Position numbers and translations under genes: made by a program. From Echinometra lucunter (lineage: Eukaryota > Echinodermata > Echinoidea > Camarodonta > Echinometridae), in the NCBI GenBank assembly GCA_029962745.1, contig CM057157.1, positions 29,698,777 to 29,762,776 on the forward strand: 64,000 nucleotides of DNA, given 5' to 3'. This document shows, piece after piece, positions 44,670-56,600 of the stretch (positions within the stretch are counted from its first letter, which is position 1; each line of letters starts with the position of its first letter). The notes beneath the pieces were generated by a model that had not been told where the DNA came from, ran no database searches, and was given only the letters and a program-made list of their open reading frames with translations.

Positions 44670-47600
44670 GAAGTGTCCTGCAAATGGTTTTTGGGTGCAG
44701 TGTACATACATGTACCTACCATTAATTGCATTCGAGGAAAGATGATCAGCATTATAAACACCATGATTATAATGTTTGAAGAATTAGATGAATTTACATG
44801 TCTGATGTGGTATGTAAATCTAATACTCATGAATACTAGCATAAGAATTCTTCTTGTAACTGTTTATGGTTTTGCTTTCCAGACTTATGCCAATTGTGGA
44901 GACCCTGCCCACCTAGCCCATGTACTTCAGTTTGAAGATGTACTGATTGAATTGATTCAGTTGAATGAAGATTACACTCAGGATGGGACGGTGCTAGCCT
45001 TTTATCAAGTATCGACAAGAGATTTTCTTTATCCAGAGGATTCGTTGCTGCCTCGTTACGCTGAAACCGATCGAGAAGTACTCATGAACAAGAAGATATG
45101 GTTTACGGTGAGTATAATTTAGATTTTCACAAACAGTGAAGTTAAATAAAAAATACATTTTACAAGTAGTTTTAGGAAAAGGGAGTCTATAGGTATAACT
45201 GAATGTATTAAGTCTGGAGAAAGCTTTGAAGTTCTCACAGAGAATTTGGTTTTTTAGCCAGCCAGCCAGCCAGGGAGTCAGGGACATTTGGTCAAGAATT
45301 CCATTCTTTTACTTCATCTTTTTTGTGACCTGTCTCTTATTCTTTCATCATGTACAGTGTTAATTCATGTAAATTATTATTATTCGGTCTTAGTTCAATA
45401 ATGACGAGATTATAACTCAAAAACTGCTAAAAGCTTCATAGATGGAACCAAACCTCTTCACAGTCTCATTCTACTGTCTGACGATGATGGGTGTATCCCA
45501 TCGAAACATAGTGGGATTTATCTACAGTAAGTTTCGGTTTTTTATTCATGATCTTGTCATTACATGTACAGTGTTATACAATGTACTTCTGTCTGTTCCT
45601 TGCTATATGTTTTTAGAACTTCCTCGTGAACATGTTTACTAGTACCTTACAGTCCATTTGTCTCTATCTGATTGATTAGGGTCTTTCACCCAAACTGGAG
45701 TTTTCATGCAAAACATCCATTCAAGATACCAGTACTCCAGCCTTGGATTATTATCGAGATCGTGTTGCAGAGCACCAAGACTTGGATGAAGAGTATGTCA
45801 CAGTGACACCATCCAAGACGAGAGGAAGGAAAAAGAAGGCTTTGAAGAGGTATATGATTTGCATATTCACAACAGTGTTTACAACATACGTTCTACAAAG
45901 TGTGTATAGTATCTCTGTGTTTGGAGTGATAATCTAACAGACTAACAGCAAGGTTCACATAAGGGGTTGATTGCAATCACTGCTGTTCTTCAAGATTATA
46001 GGCAATAAATAATAACTACATTTACTCAGTGTATCTCATCTCTCAATACTCAGTTTTGATACACATTAATATTTTTCATTCTCATACAGAACCAAGAGCT
46101 ATGAAGCGCCTACCATCTCGTCCACAATGAAAGCATCTACTATGAATAGATCTGGTATTGAAGATAGACCACCCTTTATCATCAAAAGGGTAGGTAGTCA
46201 TTCTTCTTTGTGAATACTTTGTTAAACTTAGGGTAGTGTCAACATCATACCAGGGAAAAATTAATATTTTTTTTTGTCATGAGTTCCATTTTAAAGCTTT
46301 GGGAGCAAAACAGTAGACCCCTTTAAAACTTTCCACTAGAGCTTTTTTAGGGCTCATATGGGAGCTGTTTTGTGATTATTATTATTTTCACTGTTAATTG
46401 TAACAGTATTTATTGCATCCGATTGATCCCAGTCAGTGGTGTAATGAGCCCGATATTTTGAGTCATTGCTTGATTTTCGTATGCATCATACACAGGTTGC
46501 ATTATTACCAAATTTAGATCTCAGTAAATTAGAAAACAGAAACCAAATATCATATACATACAACATTATCCAAATATAAAATCGAGAGTTATTAAACATA
46601 AAAATCAGTTTAAATTTTTTATTTTTGAAATACACACTTAACACTTTGATAGCTTTCTTAGCCTAAATTTCATACATCTTTTTCCTTTCCATTTGTAGCA
46701 AGACAGTCACAACCGAGCTACCTCACCAGCCCGAGTAAGATCTCCATCGCCACGGCGACCAGCATCAGCCCCACCCAACAGACCTCCAAGGACACCCATC
46801 TCATTCAGGACGGGTCCTCCTGAAATCACTGGAAACACCTCTGGTAATGTAGAGAATTATGTTTCATGTGCTACATATACTCAGGGGTGGCGCCTTGGGG
46901 GGGGGGGGCTGGGGGATGACCACCCCCCTATGATTTTTCAAGTGATCAGAAAAAAAAGGAGAAAAAGAAGAAAGAAGAGCATGGGGAAAGAGAGGACTGG
47001 GTCATGCAACTTATTTTATGTTTCATTTTGCTATTATGTTTTGTTATGTTTAAAATTGAGAATGATCCTTACAGTTTGGATTGAAATCAATACATTTTTG
47101 AATTTGAATTTGCAACTATAAAATACTCCAATTTTTTTTTCATTTAAAATGTAAATAAGGTCACCTATGGTCATCATCCACCCCTCCCCCCATCAAAATA
47201 CCCTGGCGCTGCCCCTGCCTATATTGACTTACTTTGTTTTATGGAAGTAAGCAAGTGATGAATTACTCGAAACACCCTCTCTTTTCTTGAAGATGTACAC
47301 ATTTTCTGGCAGTGCACTGTCAATGCGCATTTTAAAGACGCTAGGTCGTGGGCTTTCATGGGGAATTTGACACCATGGGTGATTACCCAGTAACAGGTGT
47401 TGTCCATCACTGTGAGTTTTATGACCAACAAACCTTATGTAATGCCCTGTATACTTCACCTTTTCCCCATGTGGCAAAGTCATTATCTCACTTTCCCTGG
47501 CCTGAGAATGCCCGAAGCAGGCCGAAGAATGTTTGTGGTGGGACAGCTTGTTTTGCTGTGCTCCAGAAATGTAGCTCTATTACAGGTATTTTTCACAAAG

Positions 47601-50600
47601 TCTGGTGTCAGCAAATTATGATCCATTCCCCATGAAAGCCCACGACCTAGCGTCTTTAAGTAAGCTTAGAACCATCTATAAATGATTTGATTTATGAAAT
47701 ATTTTGAGTAAATTTACAAGCGACAGAGTTTTAAATGTTTTTGTGTAAACTTATCCCTAATTAGGCCAGGATTTTTTGGGCTGTGGCCGGTGCGTGTTTT
47801 CCCTTTATTCAAAAGATTCACTCTAGGGGAGTCCCGTGGTTGGTCACTTAATGTACAATTACCTACATGTACATATATTCATATAGCCTTACCAGTGGCG
47901 TAACAGCCGGGGGGGCAGGGGGGGCACTCTGCCCCCCCTGAAGGATTTCAGCGGGAAAATCCACCAAACCACCGGGAAAAAATGAAAAGGAGGGAAAGGA
48001 AGAAAAAGGAAGGGAGAAAGGGAAAGGAAGAAAAAGAAAGGAAAAGAAAGTAGAAGAAAGGTAAAGAAAAAGGAGAAAGGGAAAGAAAGAAGGAGAAAGG
48101 GAAAGGAAGAAGGAGAACGGGAAAGAAAGAAGGAGAAAGGGGAGAAAGAAGAAGAGAGAGAGGGAAAAGAGGGAAAGGGGAAAAAAGAAGAAAGCAAAGG
48201 GAAACAAAAAATGAGGGAAAATTTAGTACCAAACCCTGAGTTTCCCGGTGCTCCACTCCCTGGACAACCGCAGTGGCTTCCCTGTAGACCCCCATCAGGG
48301 GCCCTAAGCCAGAACCCTTGGCCCCACCCGCTAAAGGCTTCGCAACAAGCACTGGCGGTGCGGAGTTATCTCCGCATATTCTATTTCTAGACTTAGTTAC
48401 CGGGAAATTTTCGGCTCTGCCCCCCCCCCCATAACAGGCAGAAAATGTATGAGACCGGTAACAGACAACGAACAATTCAAAGAAACGTCAGAGCTTCCGC
48501 GCTTCGCGCGGGAGGGGAAAATCACCATCCCTCCACCCTTCCCCTAGCAATGCCTAGGGAGTGCGCTTTTCACTAACGTTTTCCTAAAAGAAAATCCTAG
48601 CTACACCACTGATTCTAAACTTAATTACCGGGAAATTTTTGGCTCTGCGTATGCCCCCTCCCCCCCCCCCCCCTCGATAACAGGCAGAGAGCGTAAGAAG
48701 AGCGGGAACTGACAGCGAAAAAACGTCGGAGCTTCCGCGCTTTGCGCGGGAGGGGGGAAACTCCCCCCTCCCTGCACCCTCCCTCCTAGGGAGCACTACC
48801 GTCCTCCTAAAATGAAATCTTCCTACCGACAACTAGTTATGCAGAGAAACGTCGGAGCTTCCGTACTTCGCGCGGGAGGGGGGGGGGGGGGGGACTCCCC
48901 CCTTCCCTGCACCCTCCCCTCTTGGTGTAAATGCCAGGGGGTGGGGGATCTATCCCCCCCCCCACCTGGTGGAGAGAGGGGATGGTGTGTACAAATTTCC
49001 CGCCATGCAGACACACGTTTTAAAGAAGGAAATATATTTAAATTTTTAATCAGTTAGTAAAAATTCTGAATATATATCTGTCATAAACAATTATCATATT
49101 TTAGAATTTCTATTTGAAAATGCTACTGAAAACAAAAAAGTGGTTATTTTTGGCTTGCTCGCTCCGCCCGCTCGTCAAAATCTTGGGATTTCCATCCAAA
49201 AATGCGATTAAAATCGAGAAAAGTGGTTATTTTTGGCTCGCTCGCATCGCTCTTTCGTCATATTTTTGGATCTTTATTCGAAAATGCGATTCAAAAGCAA
49301 AAAAGCGATTATTTTCGGCTCGCTCGCTTCGCTCGCTCGCAAAATAGATATCAAAATGTGTGTGACAGGGAAAAAAATCGTTAAAAAAGTTTTTAATCCC
49401 CCACTCCTCAAATTGGATTTACGCCGATGAGCACTACCGTCCTCCTAAAAATGCAGTCCTAGCTACGCCACAAATTCTAGACATAGACTAGTTACCGGGA
49501 AATTTTTAGGCTCTGCCCCCCCTGATAACAGGTACCTGTTACGCCCCTGAGCCTTACTATATGTGAATAAGGTTTTTCTCCTTTTTTTTCCTATCAGAGT
49601 ACATCTCTGAAGCCGACTGTAGAATCTGCAGGATATATCAGCGTTACTTTGGAAGACGTTACTGGGGTCATAAGAAATACTACCATCCTAACAATGGAAT
49701 CAAATTCAGAACATCTGAGGTAAGAAGATACTCAGACATTTATTTCTTGCTTTTGAATGGCGAGTCTGGACTACAAGATACAGTTTAAAAGAAATCAAAA
49801 CCCTCAAGTCAAGTAATTTTTAAATCAAAGCCATGACAAAATAAAACAGATCAACAAAAATTTGAACGAAATCAGACATGGAGTAAGAAAGTTATACAGT
49901 GAAACCTGTGTTTATAGACCACTCAAGGGAGACAAGAAAAGTGGTCTTTATGGACAGGTTTCCTTAAGTACATGCTCCAATGAGAAACCACATTGAAGGG
50001 AAACAGAAAATGTGGCCTTTATATAGACAGGTGATTGTTATAGACAGGTGGTCGCTAAAGCAGGTTTGACTATACTTACATGAAATTTTCTGTTTTTGAC
50101 ACTACCGCAGCTCTTGGTGATATAATTTGTGGATAACTCTCATGTTTTGTACACAGATTTCACCGATAGCTACATGCACTGACGTTTCATCAGGGTATGT
50201 AGTAGACAGAAATAAGTGGATATTTTGGTTATTCTTATGTTTTCATGCAGCTAGTTAGGATACTGGATATTTTGGTTATTTTGATGTTTTCATGCAGCTA
50301 GTTAGGAATACAAGGAGGGATGAAGAACTGGAAAGAATCCTGAATGAAAGAGTAACAGATGAAGATGATGAGAGTACAGAAGGTAAGAAGGCCATTTATG
50401 TTCAACCGTAACCCATTCGTGACAGAGGTCCACATTTTGTGGTTTGGCGTAATATCTTACGATGCAAAGCCCTAAAAATCATACCAAATACATGACCAGA
50501 AAGAACAAAAAATTCTACACAAACTGTGCTCATTTTGGTTGCGTCAATATTTGTTGTTTGATGCTGAAATTTTTTTAAAGGAAAGTAAGCATTAAAATCC

Positions 50601-53600
50601 CTAAATTGGCAGTGTGATAGAAGGTTTAAAATCACCGTTTTCCCCTGCAAATTGGCAACTTTTTGACTTCTCATCATAATTTCCGTCAATTTATATTCAT
50701 TTCAGATACATGACGTTTTATAAGAAAAATGCAGCAATAAAATAAAAATTTTGGTGTTGCCAATTTGAAGAATAAAAGCTGATCAAATTAGGCTTTAAAT
50801 AATTCCTGTCACGAATGGGTTACAAAAAAACCATTATGGAGAACTTACAACTAGTGAATGGACCATTTCAGTGTAATATCACCCTAACTCCTAGTTTGTA
50901 TTTGGTAGTATTATAAAAGAATTTTTGGCAATCTGGGGAATACCGAAGGTTTAATTTATTATGCATTGTTTGTTGTGGATGTTTAAGCATTGTTACAAAA
51001 TTGTTGTTTTCTCTTTAATGAAGTTTTAAGTACAGGAATTCTTTACAAAGATGATAATTATAATTTTCACATATACACTGAAAATATATATCTATATCTT
51101 TTTGCTGTGTATCATGAAAATGATCATTTATATCTTACATAGTGAAACATTTAGATCTGGGTCCTGGGGAGTGTTTCACAAAGACTAAGAGTGACTCAAA
51201 TCGCTCTTAACTATGGCAGGCCATTCATTCCACTGCTTGCTTTCACCATCGGTCTATCATGGGATGCGCAAATCATTGTCACAAATTTGAAGAATTTACA
51301 TTTTCTGTTTTCTTCATCAATGAACTATGAAAAAATTGTCACTTCTGCAGATTTGTGACCCTGATTTGCAAATCCTTTGAGAGATCCAGGGTGAAGGAAA
51401 ACAGTGGCATGAATGGCCAGCCATAGTTAAGTGCAATTTTAGTCAATCTTAGTCTTTGTGAAACACCCCCCAGTTTCATATTCATAAAAGGTGTTATCAA
51501 TAACAAGCTGTAATAACTGTTATAAGCTACTGAAATCCTTGCATCTGATTGGCTGAGACCAAATTTTTCACAGAAATGTGGCAGTTGTTACTGATAACAA
51601 GTTTTATGAAACAGGCCCCTGATGTATTCTATGAGCAGCCTGTCAATCATCACCTACCTGTAATTTATTTGTTGATAGATCTGATAGATTCTATGAGCGG
51701 CCTGTCGGTAACCTTACCTGTAGTACCAGGCCCAGACGTAGATTATGCTCGTCTTCCATACTCACCACGCCTGTCAAGATCTAGATCTAGATCCCCAGCC
51801 CTGTCTAGATCCAGGTCCAGGTCCAGATCGCTGAGCCCATCCAGGAGGTATGCCAGGTCCAGATCTCTCAGTCCTATCTTGGCGAGATCATCCCTCAGGG
51901 AACGGCTAAGTCCTAGACCAGGATCGCCTACACATGCTGACATCATACATCATAGAGTACGGAGAGCCCTGGATAGTAATTATGTAAGTAAGAACCAAGG
52001 TTAATACTCGGGGGCAGCGTTTGATTTAGCCTTCTTTGAATTCGGAGCTCACATAGCTCCCTTAAATCCTTAAAACCCAATTCTTCGGGGTGACCGCTTT
52101 CTTCAGAGTTGCCCTCACCTCAGCTCCAGAAATAAGCAATGAATTTGTGAATTGCAATCTAGGAGCAGCAGAAATAACTTTCTTTAAACAACACATATAT
52201 TAACGCATCATACTGATTCTCAATAATGCATAATCTCGAGAAAATGTTGATATCGGCAATTTAAATTCAACTTAGCTCCCTTGGTGCTAGAAATAGCTCT
52301 GGTAAAATTGTTCTCCAGAGCAATTTTTTAATGAGAATAGCTCTCATGGCAAAAAAGTATTTTTTTTGCCCTGGTAAGAACCATTCTTCCACAGTCTTCT
52401 TTTCTTTCTTAACATGTAAGTTGGTTTAAAAACCCAGAATGTCAAGAAACTAGTTTGTACTTTCTGATATGAATACAGCCTGTCATCATACCTTTAATGC
52501 TTCTGCAGTAACAAGCATGATGTGAAATAAGTTGAAGATCTTGGATTCCTAATTTTGAAGAAAAAAAAAATTCTTGTTAGGCCTCGGTCAGATCAGTCAC
52601 TCGGCCATCAATCTGAAAACCAGTTTGCATTTTTCTAATTTCTGATATTTCTAATATATTACACTGATATATTGCAATGCAGGATTCTAAATAACCAGTG
52701 CACAGACTTGATATCGATTCATTTGGTGTAGAAATAACTGGGAATCATTTTTGATTAGTGCTGCGATGAAGAGTCTACCGTTGTGGTATCAAGAGTGTGA
52801 AGAAACGAGCCAAACTATTTTTTTAAAATTCTGTGATGACTCAGGCCTAATTCTGGTGGTTTTTTTTCCCTTTACCAGTTCATGAGACCATTGGCTTTAG
52901 TAGATCACAAACAGTTCAATAACTAAAGTATTTTTATGCCTCCGCCCACCTTAGGTGGTTGCCGGAGGCATTATGTTTTCGGGTCGTCCTTCCGTCCGTC
53001 CGTCCCGTTTTTGTTCTCGCGATAACTTAAGAACCGTTTGACAGATCAACTTCAAACTTGGCTCGTGTATGCATATGGGAGGGACAATGATCTGATTAGA
53101 TTTTAGAGTCTCAAGGTCAAAGGTCAAGGTCATAGAGGTAATAATACACATAAAAATGGCTCGTTCTCACGATAACTTAAGAACCATTTGACAGATTGGC
53201 TTTAAACTGGGCTCAAGTATGTACATGGAAGGGACAATGATTTGAGTAGATTTTGGGGTCACAAGGTCAAAGGTCGAAGGTCATAGAGGTCATTATGTAC
53301 ATAGAAATGGTTCGTTTTCACCATAACTCAACAACCATTTGACAGGTCAACCTCAAACTTGGCACTGTAGAGCGTTTCATCAAGAGTTTTGTCGGTGAAA
53401 ATCACCGACAAATGTTATAAGCTACTGAAAATACTCGTATCTGATTGGCTGAGAGCAAATTAGTCGGTGAAAACCACCGACTAATTGTTTCATGAAACGC
53501 CCCCATATAGGAGGGACAATGATCTGAATAGATTTTGGGGTCTCAAGGTCAAAGGTCAAAGGTCATAGAGGTCATTATGTACATAGAAATGGTTCGTTTT

Positions 53601-56600
53601 CACCATAACTCAACAACCATTGGACTGATCAACCTCAAACTTGGCTCATGTATGTGTATGGGAGGGACAATGATCTGATTAGATTTTGGGGTCTCAAGGT
53701 CAAAGGTCAAAGGTCATAGAGGTCATTGTGTACATAGAAATGGTTCGTTTTCACCATAATTCAACAACCATTGGACTGATCAACCTCAAACTTGGCTCAT
53801 GTATGTGTATGGAAAGGGCAATGCTCTCATTAGATTTGGGGGTCACAAGGTCAAAGGTCAAGGTCAAAGATGACATTGTATAAATGAAAATAAATCAACA
53901 TGAAGTGCCATTTATTTCTGATTTGGTAATGGCGGAGGCATAAAGTTCGACCACACGTGGTCGAAGATTCATCTAGTTACTACTAATATTTTGTTTGTCT
54001 ATTACACTTGATAAATGATTCTTAATATTTGTTTGAGAATTTTTAAACTTCTGAGCCCTGTTGCTTAAAACTTACCATTAATGGTAACTCTGCCATCAGT
54101 GGTAACTACCATGGTAACATTGCTCAACAGCCAATCAAATTCAAGGTTCCATGGAAGTTAGCAGGGATGGCAAAATTACCATCAATAGGAAGTTTTATGC
54201 AATTGGGCCCAGATTCTTCATTTTGTATTTGTTTCAATCTTGTAACTTGTTAGTCATAAACCTGTTAAATTAGCAGAGCAAGAAATTGATTAACCTTTGC
54301 AACTTCATAACCTGTAAACCATTTACTATTATTTATGAATTTTATTTAGTTGGATGATTCTGATGATTCCGTGACCTCAGAGGAAGCGCTCGGTGCCCTG
54401 AGGTCATCTCTTAATGATGGCTCATTACGCAGCCTTAGGTACACTTCCCTGTATTGATCACTGTTGGGTCACGTTTTGTTGAGGTTTGTTTTATGGTTTT
54501 CAAACTTTTCTATCACATTCTTAAAAGCATATGCACTTAACAATGTTTTTTCTTGATTTTTTTCATTTGATTTGTTTTTCTTGTTTAATTTCTATTTGAA
54601 AAAAAATTCATTTCTATTTTTTATTTCAATTTTTGAAATTAATTTTGTTTTCTAATATTCTTTTCTTTTGAGACATATTAGCAGTTTATTTCTGTGTGTA
54701 CCCATGCACAGCTTCTCTACATAATTCAGGGAGTCACTTTTCAGACAAAAGTAGGAATTTCTACTGTAGCAATATATTTTTGTAGAAAAACACCTTTTGT
54801 GTACAAAGGGCCCATTTTAGATGATTTTCCTACTTTTAAAAAAATCATTTCTATGTGGCATCCCTGATAATTCTTTAATTATCTCTTGTTTGTGAGAAAT
54901 CACAGTTATGATACTTCACTCTTGCCTTAACAAAAAACTGTTTTTTCTACAAGTAGTTATTGTATAATGATTTTATTGGGCACTGATGTTGTTTTTCTTC
55001 TAACATCACCATGGATAGATCTATTTAACCCATTCATGACAGAGGTCCACATTTTGTGGTTTGACCTAATAACTTTTGATGCAAAGCCCTAAAAATCATA
55101 CCAAATACATGAGCAGAAAGAGCAAAAAATTCTACACAAACTGTGTTCATTTTGGTTGCATCAATATTCGTTGTTTGATGCTGAAAATTTTTTAAAGGAA
55201 AATAAGCATTAAAATCCTTAAATTGGCAATGTGATAGAAAGTTTAAAATCACTGTTTTCCCCTGCAAGTTGGCAACTTTTTGACTTCTCATCATAATTTC
55301 TGTCAATTTATATTCATTTCAGATACATGACGTTTTATAAGAAAAATGTAGCAATAAAATAAAAATGTTGGTGTTGCCAATTTGAAGAATAAAAGCTGAT
55401 GAAATTAGGCTTTAAATAATTCCTGTCACGAATGGGTTAAACTGCTTTGGTTTACAGTATAATGTCTGGGCAGTGAAAGACCGAAAATATTGCAACAATA
55501 AGCATTAGAAATCCTGTTTTGTAATCTACTGCTCTGTTTTTAATTTTCCTGGAAATGTTATTGACTTTCCTCTTCCTCTTCTTTGTTGTTGTTGTTGTTG
55601 TTGTATGCTCTGGCAGTTAATAGTCACAATCAGTTTATGATAATTTTTTGTTGTTGTCAAATGCCATTCAAACAATCATGAATAATTATCAAGTATGATG
55701 TACTTTATGTTGTATTGCAATGAAGATTCTGCTAACTGGGATTACGCAAATAAAGATGAAGAGTGGAATGTGGAAAGGAATAGTGATTTTTAATTTGAAA
55801 CAAGTTATAGGATCTGCTTCAAATTGAGATTTCTTCCTTTTTGTCATACTTTTATATCCATGACAACATGCACTCAGTATATGCTAAGCTCAGTACAAGG
55901 TTTTCCTTTAAATCAAGCAAGGTACTCCTCTGTGACTTGTGCATTTCAACATTTTAGTGATATGAGGTCATTATTTCACAAAGCAGTAGGCAAAGTTATG
56001 CATGACTGTGAGAATGACTTGAACATTGAAAACCAAATGGGATTCTCAATCATATTTAATTGAATTTATGAGCTAAAAGTTGAAATATGTATGTAGATTA
56101 ATATTATAATCATTATTAACAATACATTTTTTGATGTGATTGTGCAGTTCAGTTTGTGCCAACAATTTAATTGAGATTATGGGAAATACAGTCACACTTT
56201 GTTAACCCATTTGTGACAGGAATTATTTAAAGCCTAATTTGATCAGCTTTTATTCTTCATGTTGGCAACACCAACATTTTTCTTTTATTGCTACATTTTT
56301 CTTATAAAACATGTGTCTGAAATAAATATAAATTGACAGAATGTATGATGAGAAGTCATAAAGTTGCCAATTTGCAGGGGGAAAATGGTAATTTTAACAT
56401 TTTCATCGCATTGCCAATTTAAGGATTTTAATGCTTATTTTCCTTTAAAAAAATTTCAGCATCAAACAACAAATACTGATGCAACGAAAATGGACACAGT
56501 ATGTGTAGAATTTTTTGCTATTTCTATGTATTTGGTATGATTTTTAGAGCTCTGCATCAAAAGTTATTAGACGAAACCACAAAATGTGGACCCTCTGTCA

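Noticed and set aside
47863..48475. Phe/Ser/Pro-rich minus-strand frames
   Set aside because: They come from the homopurine tract inside a hAT-type element.
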